Of a DNA stretch of 64,000 bases, positions 1 to 14,114 are shown in pieces (the first letter of the stretch is position 1; each line of letters begins with the position of its first letter). The stretch lies in NCBI GenBank assembly GCA_964020085.1, contig OZ026605.1, positions 2,745,301-2,809,300 of the forward strand, read 5' to 3'. Source of the DNA: Micromussa lordhowensis (Eukaryota > Cnidaria > Anthozoa > Scleractinia > Lobophylliidae). Under the pieces are notes generated by a model, which was given only the letters and a program-made list of their open reading frames with translations, was not told the DNA's origin and made no database searches. The position numbers and the translations under genes were made by a program.

Positions 1-2691
1 CGCGGGAAAAGCAACAACACCAATCTCGTGCAAAATACGGGAAAACACACCGGTTGCAAGGGCAAGAAGATCTCTTCAACTTGATTGGCTAAGAAAGCAT
101 GCTTATATTTTAGCATTGATCACATGGTAACAGTACGTTATTATGAATAGAAACCTAAAGATGCCCCATTTTCGTTTGTGTTTACGGATTTATGGGAGGG
201 AAAGGGATGTACCCAGTGGCACAAAGAGGTCGTTATCATGTACTTACCTTTGCCTGGGCAAGAGAGTCAGGATGCTAGATCTCTTACTTTGCAAAGATCC
301 GAGGGAAAAAGAACGAAATATATAGACCCTATTCATAAATGGCTGCCAATTAAAAATTATTTTGTAAGTATTAAAATTAGCCAAACTAACCTCGTTTTGA
401 GTTTAAAATTCAAAAGAATTTTTACTCTCAGACGAGGTTAGTTGGGCTAATTTAAGGTTATTGCTCAGTATTGCATTACGCATCCCTACTGCGCACGATA
501 TTTGCGTCATTCGCGCGCGCACATGAGCGCCTGCACGTACACAGCGTAAGAGATTTCCCTCAAGCTAAGCTCGATAGCGAAATAAATGCTCGTCTTCTCT
601 CAAACGAGCATGGTGACCTATATTTTTTATTACATAAATTTGGTGTAACAATTATCCTCTTTAAGTGAAAAGTTAGGAAAAAAATTACTCGGAAGGAGAA
701 AAAGATATAGCTAAAGAGTGCACAAATCCGTTACTCGAGGATGCAAATTATGACCTCGAAAACGACGACTGGAGGAACGTTTTGAGTGAATGTCACTTAG
801 AATTGTGCGATTTTTCCATGAACTATATATTACATTATTCCAAGTGCCCGAAACCTTCTGCCTATCGGATTTTTTTCAAGTTTTGCGTTAATGACCTTTC
901 CCTCCAGCTACTGACCGCAAAATGTAACTTGAACTGATGAATAAAGCACGTGATTAGGCATAAATGGGGTAAGATTGACCCATCATATCTCTTAAGCGAG
1001 CACGGTGATCCCCCTTTTTTATTTCATTTTTGGAGAATCTTTACTATACTTAATAAATGGACAAAGTTTGAAACAAATCTTGTGTTGGGTTCTATTTCGG
1101 AGGAATGGCCTTAAATACATACAAGAGAATTTTAAATTGGCAGCCATTTATGAATAGTGCCTATGCATAAACGCATGGAATTTCCAAAGTCAGTAGAAAA
1201 TTGCCTAGTTCCTAGGCCACGATGTTTTGCCTCGATCAATCGTTTGTCTCGAATACGTCAACTAAATCAATTGACCGTGAATCTCAAATGTAATGAGAAA
1301 AAACACAACGTAATCCAACTATTTAAAAGTGCTTTATTCAAACTTACAAGTAACATCATCAACTAAACAGCTAAAAAAAGCTATGGAACATGATTTTTTT
1401 TCTGGTTAGATTGTCTGACTATCTAACTAAGAAAATATCTCCAGATAACAATCATGTTTATCTACACTATTTACACCTGGGAATATATAAACTCTTTTTG
1501 ACATACGAATTTTGTGATTGGATGCGAACATATCTAAGTTTCTATATAAACATTATTTGTGTTATGGAGTTTTCTTGCTGTTTCCGAACGATTATCTTGA
1601 TAATCACATACAACCTTGTTCGTTCCTGGACGACACGATATAGTCGAATCGGACAATACGCAAAGCAAAAGGGATAACAAAAAAAGACGTGTTCACTCCG
1701 GGAATAATTCTGCCTGAGAAATTCATACTCGGAACGAAGCTCCATAGCGCTCCATGCAGATCAGTCGGGTGCAGAAATTTCGTCCCCACAGCCCGCGCGA
1801 TTTTGGTCAGCGGTGGTTGAACACCCAAATAAAAAACCGGAACCAAAATATAGAGGAATAAAAAAAGAAAGAATAGAGGTCTCTCGATTTCTGGTGCTGA
1901 CCAAAAGTATCGTGGACTCTGGGAACAAGATTCTCGGTGGATCGTATCGGTTTTAAATTTTCTCGCGCAAGTAACAACCAATCACAGACGGCTGTAATAT
2001 CGTCAGTAAGAATTTACAGGTTAAATTTCACTTCTCTTATAGATAGGCTTGTGCATATGGAAGCAAAAATCTGTTTACCAAGGAATTTTTTAACAATTCT
2101 AATTACGCTTTCTTTTTAGAAATGACACTTGCTACATCCGAGGATCAAACTACTGGTTTTTTGTAACGTTTGGAGAAATTCCCAAAGATTTTGCTACAAA
2201 AAACATGATAGGATTTGGGATCGTTCCTTCCAATACACCCTGCTGCCTAGCAACGTAGCTGACCGGGAGAAACGGTGGGCTCCGAACCATGTACATATCG
2301 CTTTTATGCATTCTTTTGATACCCCAAATCTTCTTTTTAGGAGCAATTTAAGCTAAAATTCATATCCCTTTTAGGAATATATTATATTCTTAGCACTGAA
2401 TAATTAATTTGCTTTTACTCGGCGACTAGATCGTAATCCAACTTCATTTCTTAAAATTATGTCGTTTTATCAACTATCTAGACAGGCCAAAAACTGGCCA
2501 AACACGCTCAAACTAAATCATTTTCCTTTGATCTTGATAGTTACTTTTTGAAGTCAGAATAATCAGTAAAAGTGTGAAAAAATCAAAAATCAGGGGTCAG
2601 AGTAAAGTCACAGTTTAGAAGAGAAAGTGATATCAGCAATCAATTAAATGAAATAAATAAATACATAAATAAATAGAATGTTTCCAAAATC

Positions 2692-2710
2692 TTCTCTCTC
2701 TCTCTCTCTT
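2692..2710. repeat. (CT)n microsatellite
   Basis: A short uninterrupted run of CT dinucleotides, directly visible, next to an AAATA-rich tract. Confidence 0.9.
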
Positions 2711-3060
2711 TCTTGATCTTAGTATATAGTTGGATTTCGAATATTTGTACTCGCATGTTACATCGTATGATTTTAACTCATTTCGCCCGCGAAAAATACA
2801 CTTTCAAGTCTGCAGTAATCTGGGTTTGTTGCAATGAATAAAATTGCTTTCATTGTTGATGACCTCGGGAGAAGCGTGTGTAGCATATTGTTATTCCCAC
2901 TTACTCCTCCCCCGTGAGGATGGCTGTAGTTCGAACCAATCATCGTTATTCTGACTTGCTAGTTGTTGTACCCAGTCTTGTGGTTATCGAAGGCTGGTGT
3001 CTCACTATCCCTGCTGACGAACAAAGACGTTAGATTAGCATGAAACACTATATAGATATA

Positions 3061-3217
3061 TTTATTATATGGCTAGCTCCGTGAGCGGGCAAGAAGATGA
3101 ATAAAAAATCCTGCGTTGTGATTGGCTACCCGAGCGGTCAAGATGGAGCTTTCTTGAGCGCTCGGGACTACCCGCCTTGTCTCGCAAGAAAAATTTCCCT
3201 GAAAGCCATATAATAAA
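3061..3217. mobile_element. MITE-like fold-back element
   Basis: The ends form an inverted repeat: TTTATTATATGGCT at the left and AGCCATATAATAAA at the right. Between them lies a second imperfect inverted repeat around GAGCGGGCAAGA and GAGCGCTCGGG. It has no coding capacity. The style is typical of small non-autonomous DNA transposons; the superfamily is not assigned. Confidence 0.65.
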
Positions 3218-3221
3218 TCCT

Positions 3222-3326
3222 TTATTGACCAAGCTTGTTCGGTCAAGGTGGCTTGATATTGGCCTCGTTCTTTTTTTGTGTGTTTATGGACCTCGACTCC
3301 GTCTCAGTCTATAAACACGCACAAAA

Positions 3327-3359
<33 letters not shown>

Positions 3360-3374
3360 ACACTTGGTCAATAA
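3222..3374. mobile_element. Hairpin repeat with TTATTGACCAAG ends
   Basis: Left arm about 3222-3290 and right arm about 3309-3374 are near-complementary. They share the end TTATTGACCAAG and an internal block reading AAGGTGGCTTGATATTGGCC in one arm and its approximate complement in the other. The loop is under 20 bp. It abuts the preceding fold-back element almost directly. Confidence 0.7.
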
Positions 3375-3947
3375 CGCATGTCGGTTAGTTGTCCTGTGCC
3401 ACAGCTTGCCATCCACACTCTTTGATCCTGAATAGTTTTTTAATTTCTTATTTTATTTTATTTGCCATAAAAAAGACACAAAAATGAGTTACAATTGTTA
3501 GTATGCAAACAAACACCGAAAAAAATGGCGAAGGAAGCGAATAAACACTACGGGGCTTGTAAACTTAGGTTTCCTCCCAAGAAATCCAAAAATATGCATT
3601 ATTATAGTAAATGACGTAATACAGCATATTGGAACCCCATAGCTTTCAGACTCAACGGTCAGCTGATATCGTCTTGTTGAACAAAGACTTGAAATTCCAC
3701 GAGGACACATCATGAGGCAAACACCACATCATCGTCAACCAATCATCTTCCTTCCAACAAGTATCAAGTCTCGTGATTTTAAACAATTTTCGCACCTGCA
3801 GCCTTGTGTAACCATTATTTTCAGCCGTTTTTTTTTTAATTTCTTAGCTTAAAAAGGAACACATATAAAAAACACGAAATAATAGAATTTTAAATTCATT
3901 CAATCCGTTCACTCCAAATACCTTGGATGTAGATCTTTGCTTCCGGC

Positions 3948-6900
3948 TCACTCTACTTCCGGTAATGTGGGTACAGTAGGTCTCATTGATAGCCGTTTCT
4001 GCATGGCGTAGCTCGGCCTGCTGTTGGCGCTAACTGCATCACCATTGGAAGTCGTGGTTGTGTTATTAAACAGATGACTATCCCTTCTAACAGGACGTCT
4101 TGGTTTTATCTCATTGAGTTCATCTGTGATTAGAAGACTGCACTTTCTTCCGCCGTTAGTTTTGCTGTTTTCTGCGCAGCCGCTATCTGAACTGCCGTTT
4201 GAATCGCCGCTCATTCCGTTCTCGACTACAGCCGACGCTTTCAAAGCGTTCGGGGCGTTCACGAGAACTCTTCGCCGCTTCTTCGGCAGTTTCAGCCTGG
4301 CCTGGGCGTGAGAGTAATATAAAGAAAAGTTGTTGACAATAACCGGGACCGGAAGTGCTATCGTCAGCACGCCACAAACCGCGCAAATGCTACCGATGAA
4401 CTTGCCCATAGTCGTGACAGGTGCCATGTCACCATAGCCAACGGTCGTCATGGTAACCACGGCCCACCAGAAGCAGTTTGGTATGTCATAAAATTTTGTG
4501 TTCTCAGCGTCTTTCTCCCAGTAATAAATTAAGCTAGCAAACAACACGACGCCGATAATCAGAAACGAGATCAGAAGAAGAAGCTCCCGCACGCTCGCGC
4601 GCAAAGTGTGTCCAAGAATTTGGAGCCCCGACGAATGCCGGGAAAGCTTGAAGATCCGGAAAATCCTGATTAGCCGGATAATATTCAAGATTTCGACATC
4701 AGAGTTCTCTGGGTACAAGCTAATGTAAAAAGGAACGATCGCCAAGAAATCAATCCAGTTCATAACCTTTTTAAAGAATTCCAATTTTGCTGGACAAAAA
4801 GAAAAGCGAACCAAAAGTTCCAAAGTGAACCAAGCGACACATATTCCTTCCAGGATTTCAAGCGCCAGCTTGGGTTTTTGCTTTTGGAAAAACGTCATGG
4901 ACTCCAGACAAAACAAAATCACGGACAGGACGATCAGCGTTAATGTTGTGTAGGCGATCACCTGAAAAAAAAAAGTTCTCAAGTTAAAACAAATCTCTCT
5001 CTTCACTCCCTCCATCTATCCCCGCTTGAGAGGCCCGGAAAATTCATACTGATGACGTATATCTCTGTAATTTTTCCGATATGGTTGTTGTTTGGTTGTG
5101 AATTTTCGCGCGAAAATAGGAACCAATCAGACACATCACACGGCGTGAGTCGTCTGCTGATTGGGTGCAGTTCTTCCTGAGATAACGATTAATTACCATT
5201 CTCAAACGTACTAATAATTCATCAAGCTTAAACGAATGAAATCATGACCGTGACGGTGTTTGGACATCTGATCTTAATTAGCATAGATTTTAACGACCTT
5301 ATATTTCCGTTTTCTCCTTAGTTTTAGTTTTGATTAAGAAGATGCATCAAACACTCAAGACCGTGTTTGATCACATTTTCAAAGACCTCGACGTTCGTCA
5401 AAAATACTCCGCTGTTCGTCGTATTTTGCACTCTCTTCTCAGTGTTTGAAAATGTGGTCAAATACGGTCTTTCGCGTTTGATATATTTTATTACGAAAAC
5501 AGTTTCAGTAAACCTCGCTTGAAATTTTGTTGCTTATTACTAATTGCCGTTCACTTGTTTTAGAGTTAGTTCGTCTGAGAACTAAGTAATACATCAGGAC
5601 AAATGTTTCCTATTCTTGGTGAGTTTCTTTATTCTCATCTCCTGACTGGCGACTGACATAATGATATTGTAAAGAGAATCCAGACCTTGGTCACGTTGAT
5701 AAACTGAAGGGATAACACAATTTGACGAGACGAATTTCTTCTGGTGTGAAAAGTGATGGCTAATATTTGCCTTGTCTTTACACCTGAAGAATTAAAAAGC
5801 CGAAAAGTTTCACAGTTTCTTTAAAGCCGAAGATTACTTTACTTGTCAAGTCTGGCTTATAATCTCGCTTTGTTGCAGATAAGTTTCAATTCTAAAAAAG
5901 ATATCACGGACAGTCAATTTTAATATTTCGCTGGTTACGAAATATAAACTCGTTTTAAACTCTAGCCTGTTTAAGTCTCTGCTTTAGAATGAACTTTATT
6001 CCAGTGTAAAACCTGAGACCAAAAAGTTTGAGGTTATCATTGTTTCTTTTTTGAAGACTTCAGCTGTGAAAATTGAGTAAGTGATAATAATATCTCCGTA
6101 GTCAGTAACCATCTCTATTGTTTACCTATAATATACGCTACTGTCGTGTAATGGCTGGTTGCTGTATTCTTCAGAGTTAGAAAATATTTCTCTAAGTAAA
6201 TATTTGCAGAAAAATGGACTGAATCATTTATGTGTCTTTCCTTTCTGTTTTCCGCTGAATTTACGTTCACAAAGCGTTCATTAGCTCTCATTTTCAACAC
6301 GCAAGGTGGCTGATTTCATTTGGGTTACTTTAGTATTCAGTTGTTTACTCGAGAGGAATTTTATTTTTAGCATGAAGAAAAGAGCCTGAATCAGCCACTT
6401 CTTAAATCAACCTCGTTAAATGTGAGTAAAGAAATATTGTGTCTGTCTCTTGTTAATTCAAATAAAGAGAACTTTTAAAAATAATGCTTAGCAACGCGGT
6501 TAGTTTATCTAAAAATATCGAAAAGAAACAAATTCGATTTGAAACTTGGTTCGAAAAAAGAGAAACCGAGAGCTACTTTCAGCAAAGAGCGTTTTTTCCT
6601 GCAGGTTTTCAACACGATGTATTTTGGGGTAATTTTCCCGCTGAAGAAGAATTAAACATTTAAAATACTCTGGACTACATACGGAGAATTTAACACGAGA
6701 CATTTCCGTGGATACGAATTGTTTTGATCTTGCCGCTTGTAATGACTAGCCGTACCACAATTGAAGACAGGCGAAGAAACAGGTTTTGGAAATCCATTTC
6801 TCCAGTTTCTGTACTAAACTGCTGGCTTAGAAGATTGTGGTTAGTTTTTGATACACTTTGGAGCCGATAAGCTAGTAAAACGGATGAAAATATTTCGCGT

Positions 6901-8961
6901 TTTAGTGTATATAAATCTCAACCGCTTCGTTGTTTTTGAACAAAAGTGGTATATTGTAGATTTAAAAAAAAATCTTCACACTTTAAGCGATAATCATACA
7001 GTTTACATGCTGAGAAATTCGGCGTAACAGACGAAAAGGAGCGAAAAAGCAGAAATGTTTTACTCCAGTTTATCAACTGAATTTTATTCCAAATAAGAAT
7101 CGATAGTTTATTAAAGTCTTTTATCGCGCGGCACGAATGTTACTGGCGATCTTTCTAGCCCGACCACTTTGGACCATTAAATCGAGTGGAGTATGCAATT
7201 TCAGGATTAGAGGAATTCACAACTCGCCGGGAACCGAATATAAAGCAATCATATTGGAGGCACGTCTCATAAATATTTGATTTCCTATCTGCGAGTAAGG
7301 TCTACTCATGATACCAGGTCTAATAGAATTTCAATCAAATTTTTTCCCTCCAAACCCACTAAATTTCCTTTGCCCCCAAATGATCTATTTTCTGTTAGAT
7401 TTGACAGCAACGCGGTAGAAAGCTTCTATGACTGCTTTTAATTTGAACTAAGTGTGGTGTGCTAACATATGCAGACCGAGAAATTAGTTTGGATATGAAT
7501 TTTAAATATGCCTTCTTCAAAAGGTCAACAATTTTTATCTTGTCTTTCGCAAAACCTCAAAAATGCAACATCTTAAGTTAAGGGAAGGTCGCTAGCGTTC
7601 AATCCACAATATTTACGATTGAGGTTTTCATCTTTTTTACACCACAATTTGTTCATCGCGCATTTTGTATATATCTACGTGCTTGGCGCTACGGGGAATA
7701 ACGTAAACAGCTTCGAGCAAGATATGACTTTACGTCGAAGGAAAAAAATCACTTTAAATGTTTCAAAAATTTATGACAACACAAGTATTCGCAGGCCGTA
7801 CATTTTCTCGGTTTTTCTCGGGTGGTTTAGAGACAGAGAGCGTAACGGAACGATTGTAACATCGAATACATCCCATGACTGAAAATGAATTGTGGAAGAT
7901 TCAATTTTTTATGAGTGAAACACGCTTCGGGCATATATAGGGTTTTTAATTTGCCCTTCCTTTTCAAGGCGTGTTGCCGTTTATTGCAACAATTACAAAA
8001 TACTCTTTAAAACTTCAATATCATTCGCGCGCTTCAAACGAAACGAAGTTTTTCTCTCATTGGCAAGAAACGCGCCGTTTTCGTCAAATGGACGGGAGAA
8101 ATTTGCATTTTACACGGTCGGGAGTTTAATTGTACTGAAGTTGTAAACCTCAGAATACAACGCGTGTTGTGTTCTTAAATGGGCTCAAATTGTAAGGCTT
8201 TCTACTAGGTTCGCCACATCAAAAACGGCCTTGCGCTTTTTCAAACTTCTATTCACACTTACCTTAGCGAGCTTCGAAGAATAAGGCTCTTCCATTAACG
8301 TCCAAATTCGCGGCTGGTACTTTTGCCACCAGGTCGTATTGGGTTGCGTTTCAACCGCGAAAGCAAAGCCATATCTTCCAAAATCCAACTCTTCATCGTC
8401 ATAATCGTTGTCGAATTCCACCCCTTCGAACGCAGCAAGAGTTTCTTGAGCGTCTCGATGTTGCCGGTAGGTTAACCAACAGCATGATTCGACTTGCTGG
8501 TCGTCAATACCCCAGAAACTCAATTCGTCCTCAAATAAAGGTCCGCAAACGTCCAACGGACAGTGAAGGTTGCCCGTGCGGTAATAGTTTAAAACGTTGG
8601 CGAACACGCCAGGATGGCGGTCGAAGAAATACTCCCCCATGTCCGCGTCATAGTCAACTGAGCCAGGCGAAGCATCCGCAAGCCAAGATAAACGAGTATC
8701 GGGAATATTTTTTAGTGTACTTCTGTACGTTTCGTGTCTGACACCGCCAACATTTATGCTCACCCGATCTTTTCGCTTCGCAGTTTGCGGCGGCGAAGAA
8801 GAAGTTTGGCTTCGTTGTTTTTGCAGTTCACAATCTTGATCGCTCGAACTACCCGGCGATTCCGCATCTTGCATGCTCGGGTCGTCCTCACTTTTGTCTA
8901 CGTTGTCTTCCTCCCTTATGCTAACAATTTCCTTGGTTGCAATCTTGTTCGACTCATTCAT
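3948..8961 (-). CDS. Kv3/Shaw-type voltage-gated potassium channel
   Basis: Two exons, 8961-8263 and 4961-3948, joined by a phase-0 intron (AAG|GTAAGT to TTTCAG|GTG) of 3.3 kb; 570 residues. Residues 66-165 form the T1 tetramerisation domain with the zinc signature HX5CX20CC (H133, C139, C160, C161), diagnostic of non-Shaker Kv channels. Six transmembrane segments follow, S1 from residue 234. S4 (324-345) carries R329, R332, R335, K338 and R341 at three-residue spacing. The selectivity filter TTVGYGD is at 405-411 and the S6 PVP hinge at 437-439. The S6 exit [14 protein letters not shown] and the T1-S1 junction EEPYSS resemble Kv3 (Shaw) channels. The family forms tetrameric, delayed-rectifier K+ channels of the plasma membrane. 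The C-terminal tail is Ser/Asn-rich and shows no known motif. The start is the first ATG of the open T1 exon. The intron holds a fold-back repeat at 5341-5486. Subfamily is less certain than family. Confidence 0.95.
5341..5486. mobile_element. MITE-like fold-back element in Kv intron
   Basis: Left arm 5346-5385 (ATCAAACACTCAAGACCGTG...) and right arm 5443-5481 are imperfect reverse complements about 40 bp long, with a ~55-bp spacer. It is non-coding and lies in the single intron of the potassium-channel gene. Confidence 0.65.
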
Positions 8962-10785
8962 TTCTAAAGGGAATTCCTCATCGGCTCCGCGCGTTTATTT
9001 CACCCCAACGCGGCCACAAATCCCATAAAAATTATCCTTAGCAGTCCACGTTGGTGCTCTTGTGGTTTTGCGGGCAAAAACTCGGCAAGAAATCCGAGTA
9101 GCAAAAATCGAAAAATTCGCCAATGGCAGGTGCTCTCTTTCCTTCACGCTTAGTCAACAAGAGACAAGCAATTGAACATATGCTTTCAGCAAGGTGAATT
9201 TTCCACAAATCATTCCTATTTCTTGCGGTAAAAATTACTCCTCCGTCAGTTTATCTGTCTGCGATTACGTGAACAGCACACACCAAGCGAAAAACTATCG
9301 ATGGTTTTTTCTCCAAGAAAAAAACAGAGCCTTGCCAAAAAAGCCGTCGAGTTCTGGCAATGTTTGTATTCGTTATTTGCATTTAGTCGTGCGGCGAGAA
9401 AGGGCGCATGATTTGCATTCGAAAGCTAAGCGATTGAGAATTTCATGCAAAAAACTTTAACTTTTCGGAGCTGTCATTCACGGTATTGTGAACGGAATTA
9501 AACGCGCACGCGTCGTGTCTTTTCAGCTGTCGGCCGTTGCAGGTGACTGTTAAATATTATCTGAATGTAATTTATATACGCGTTTGATAGGCGTTGGAAA
9601 TTATCATTTCTGCAAATTCTTGCTGTGGATTTACGCAATTTTCAAGCAGTCACAGAAATGGTATATGAAAATACACGCATGCGATTCGTGGAGCGCGCCT
9701 CTATTTCTAGTTTTATATACGCAGTACATGGAAGTAATAAACATGTACTTCATACCATTGCTTGTTACATGTCAGAACATGAAAGACGTTTGGAATTTAT
9801 TTACTGGTAAATAAGATTCTTAACGAATTTCCAGTGAAGGGAATGCAGAAAAAAAAAAAACATCAGGACGAGAAAACACACGTTAATTTTTCGCCTGCAC
9901 GTTAGGCAAGGGGATTGGAAAAGACGCCGGGGGATGGAAAACAGAAAATGACGATGGTCTCTTTTGAGTCAGACCCTCTCTTCTGACAATCATTTCGTTT
10001 TTGATGTTTATTGAGATGGGTGAGCGAGTGACTCACTTATCTTTTTAATCTCAGAACATTCAAAACCGTAAAAAAAAAAAAAACAACAATGCTGTCGTGT
10101 GGAATAAAGATAGATATTCCGGCTGTAGACACTTGTGTGTAACGACGAGTCAAACGGTATTTAAAAAGACACTGAGCCATTTCGTAGCACGTTTTAACGT
10201 CAATCTTCTAAACTTAAAGCTGTGTAAACTAAGTGTGTTAAGAACGAAAATACAAGAGAAGAATAGGGTATATTATTCCTTTCAAATTGAATTCAAATTT
10301 GTCTGGAAGCTTCCGACTGTTGCGTTGCGAAGGCAACCGACACCTACGATACCGAGACAATGAAACACGTGCTACACACATCTTTTACGCGAATAGATTA
10401 TATCGCTTTAATGTGACTCCATTTTTATGTATTACGGAGTGCTTTGCATTCAAAACAGTTCTGTTCAGATACATATACTAGATATTCATTGTGAAAAACG
10501 AAAAGAAAAACAACTTTTGTTAGCGTTTATTGTACTTAGGATTCTATGTTCAAGTGCTCAAATCTGTACTTTTGTACACCTCGTACACAGAGACTTCGTT
10601 TCCTTTGACCAGCGGTCGGGAAGCTTGTGCACTCGGGAATTAGTTTGGTGAAATTTATTTAGATTACATCGGTTGAACTTTGGCGATTTTATTGATCCGC
10701 GATGACTTCATCTTTAGGAGTTGTTGTTTGGGATGCGTTAATTGACTAAAAAGAGAGATTTGTTCTTTTGGCGGGAGACATTTGA

Positions 10786-10943
10786 ACCATTTCCGATATA
10801 TTAAAATTCTAACTTGGCTCCGAGGCTTGGGGGAATAAAACAAAAGAAATCACATCGAGGTCGAGGGATGAATAATTAATTTCTTTTGTTTTATTCCCCC
10901 AAGCCTCGGAGCCATGCTAGAATTTTAACATATCGGAAATGGT
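10786..10943. mobile_element. MITE, family A copy 1
   Basis: Long terminal inverted repeats of about 65 bp, beginning ACCATTTCCGATATATTAAA. The arms include CTCCGAGGCTTGGGGGAATA and its perfect complement. The spacer is about 30 bp. The same outer end recurs at 31274-31424, so this is a dispersed family. Confidence 0.8.
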
Positions 10944-11504
10944 CTATTGCTCTGTGGTGTCGACTTTCCTACGATCACGCTACGTTTTCACCTCCTTGAA
11001 ATGATAGTAATTAATTATTTAACCCTAACATAACCTCCCCGCCCAACGAGACAAAACTGAGAAGAAAGAGGATTCTCCGGTTCGAATGCTGACACAGGAA
11101 CGCGCCATTTTAACACTTTTGCAGTTCAACTTCGCGCGAAGTAAATTTAGTACTGTCTTATGATTTCGTTTGTTATAGAATTTGAAGAAGTATTAGTAAA
11201 AAGCCACAAAAAAAACTCAACAAGAAAGATTAATTCTTACATGGAAGAACTTTAATGTATAATAATACTACACAATTGAATATATAATTGGTTACTAACA
11301 ATATGGTATAAATTAAATTCGATTCTCTACTTGCGTTCAAATACAATTCCCTGAGGAAACTCTGTACAAGTCACGTTGATGACTTCATTATCATAATTGG
11401 TCTAAAAATGTAAAATCAAAAATCTGACTGATGATTTTCACAAACGTTCACTATACATGTTGAACGTAAATTAAAACCTACACTCGAGTACGAGAAAGAA
11501 CGGT

Positions 11505-11793
11505 TTTCAATCGAGTGTCGTATAATCAAAAGCAAGAGAAATCACTCTGGCCAATCACAAATCACGCAGACAATCCAGAGAACCAATCAAAACTCAGGGC
11601 AAATACTTGCTGCCGAAAAAAACGCGCGGGAAAACGTGTTCTTGTGAAACGCGCGGGAAAATCTGTGCGAGCGAAAGAAGATTGGTTTTGGTTTTACTTC
11701 TGATCCGAGTGACAAAGTGGCGCGAGTCACTCGCTTAGCACAGTAATGCAAAACCAAAGCAAAATCGAATTACTTTCGACACTCAAGTGAAAA
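11505..11793. mobile_element. Possible MITE with CGAGTGTCG ends
   Basis: TTTTCAATCGAGTGTCG at 11505-11521 is matched in inverse by CGACACTCAAGTGAAAA at 11777-11793. The inside is GC-richer than the surroundings and includes two copies of ACGCGCGGGAAAA. No coding capacity. The boundaries are approximate. Confidence 0.5.
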
Positions 11794-12879
11794 ATGCTCT
11801 ATTTTGTGTAAAAAACAAGATAATTTTCAGCACAATAAGTAAAAATTTTAACACGTTTGGAATCCAACGCCATTTAAAAATTCTCGTCCGGCACGCACGG
11901 GGCAAGAACCTAACCTCGATACATCAGCTTTTCTTATCAAGCTCTAAGAGTGATCAAAATCTAATCTCTCCTTAAAATATCCACACATAATCAAGCAAGC
12001 AGGTCTTGAGACTTAAGCACATGATCATTAAAGGCAACAGCGACAACCCTTCTGCTGTAATGCCGTTCATAAAAAGCTCTCAAGTGGTCTCGACATAATT
12101 GCTCTAGCACAATTGCTACGGTTCGCAAGTTTCCATATTTTCACGACCTTTTAAGTCGAACTCTGTCTCGATATTTTAAGGAGATGTCAGACCATAGACA
12201 GAGCACAAATGTCATCTTGTATATATTTAAGATATAAATAAGCATTAGTGTTACGTTTGAATTTTAATCAATTTGTACAGATAACTGGATCTATATAAGA
12301 CAAGACATTCCTTATATTTTCCGGTGGATTAAAACTGTAATTTACATGCTAAAACTAAGTACTGACGTACATCGCAAGCGAAGAAATGTAGAGGAAAGTA
12401 TGAAAGGGATACTTCTAACAATTGGGAACTGAAGCAAAGGCGACGGCGAAGCCAAGGACACGCCTAGTCAAAAATGAATTCATATTTTACCAGCAAAATT
12501 CGCAACTGTCTAGATCTGTGCAGTGCGCCAATGGCTATAAAAACGTGCTCAGGCTAAATATGCAATGACGGCGTTCAATTCCAAATAGAAATACGAAAAA
12601 TTAACCGTCGTCATTCACGTTCCTCAGACTACGCACAACTTGGTCATTTCACGTTCTTGTTTTGCAGATGACGACAGAGAAATGAACAAAGATTTATAAC
12701 GCACGTGTAGTTATTGTTTTGCTGATTAAATCTTTTGTTTGGTGGCGTTCTCGTTGCCGTCGTCGTCGTGGTTTGCTTAAGCTCCCTAATATCTCTGAGG
12801 GAAATATAGACTATTTTTTCACATTCTACGATTCCGTTCATTCGACTTCCAACACGCCAAAAGAATTTGGTCGCATTAG

Positions 12880-13165
12880 ACGGCGTCTACACCACGCCGG
12901 ACAAATTTGAAAACGCAGCTTTATTTCAACGGTTAGGCCTACCGTCCACAGTAATCCGTCACGAAAATTGAGCTTATCGAAAACGCTCTTCAAACCGGAG
13001 AAATTTGAATTTGAAAACGCCGGCTTTTCGTTTTTTTGTGTGGACAGGGAACATTTTGAAACGGAGCTCAGTTGAAAAACGATGAATTCTTCCTCAAATG
13101 ACCGTTAATTGTTGCGTTTTTAAATTCCTCCGGCGTAGTGTGGACAGAAAACATTTGATGCGTTT
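12880..13165. repeat. Possible non-autonomous transposon with GTCYACACYACGCCGG ends
   Basis: GTCTACACCACGCCGGAC near 12886 is matched in inverse by CCTCCGGCGTAGTGTGGAC near 13126-13144, and TTGAAAACG blocks recur inside. The arrangement suggests a degraded fold-back element. Limits and family are uncertain. Confidence 0.4.
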
Positions 13166-14114
13166 TCTGAGTGACATCCAGTCAAACTACTCGGGTATAG
13201 AATGAAGTAACGAGCCGTTGGTCGAGGGACTGGGTTCCACTGTATTAATGCATATCAAGCAAATATAACCATCGTCGTCACATCTCCGATAGCTATGGCT
13301 GTTATAAATTTTACCCAGCTCGAGTCTCTCACGAGACAGTTGCCAGCTTCTAATATTATTTTCAGGATCTACTTAAAAACTGGTTACAACAACTCACAAA
13401 ACAGGAACCGCTTCTGAAGCAAACAAAATAATAAAAAATAATTTCGCCTATCATTCGTTGCATCTGGATTCGCTGAACCGTTGATATTCTTTTTCCACTG
13501 AGTGGCGTCGCAAAGCAACATGACACGTGTATACTGCTGACGCCATGCGCACGTGACAACAAATCGGATTACTTCGTGGCAGGTCGGGCTGGTTTTTGAT
13601 TGGAGAATGATAATCGGAAAAAGCGAAAAATACTACGAGTGTTTCAAGGAAGATTTCCCGAAAACGATCCTTTTAAGTTCCAAGTCTCGCTTGTGCCCGA
13701 TTGGTTTTTCGCTCGTTTTACTAAAGGAGGCCTCCAGAAGCTGAGAGCTACTATTATTTAAACACTCTTGCGGCCTTCAACCTTTAACCATGAACTATTG
13801 TACAGCCCTCAAAGATATTACATCTGTTTAAAGCTACTAAAACCTGTCAAAATGTACACCAAACCTCAGTGTCAAAACCTGTTGAAACCTCACAAAAGTT
13901 TGTTCTGAAAATAACTATCTCAAGATTTGAATGGGTTGTGTTCGTCCCATTTTCAGCTATAACCTTCAGATACTGACGTGATGAGGAAAGGAAAAAGACA
14001 GATTAAAACACTGAGGAGCGTTTTGCGTTGAACTATCTTGAACTACTGTCGTTTTCTGTTTTCAATCTCTAGTGAATCAACAATAAACACACAAAACATG
14101 ACTGCAATATCCAG

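Larger units (their letters stand above)
1..3947. other. Intergenic, no recognisable gene
   Basis: The stretch downstream of the potassium-channel gene holds only short chance ORFs without recognisable domains. It contains a small AAATA-rich run near 2648-2675, a (CT)n microsatellite at 2692-2710, and two adjacent fold-back repeats at 3061-3217 and 3222-3374 listed separately. Minus-strand AATAAA-like signals occur in the T-rich stretch near 3450-3465 and could serve the channel gene, but that is only a guess. Confidence 0.6.
8962..14114. other. Intergenic between Kv gene 5' end and ADAR 3' end
   Basis: No gene recognised on either strand; ORFs here are short and lack domains. The part just right of 8961 should hold the promoter and 5' UTR of the channel gene, but no TATA box or Inr could be fixed. 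Repeats at 10786-10943, 11505-11793 and 12880-13165 are listed separately. Confidence 0.6.

Noticed and set aside
9194..10651. Several plus-strand ORFs of 60-90 codons
   Set aside because: No domains, no splice-consistent partners and AT-rich composition like the surroundings.
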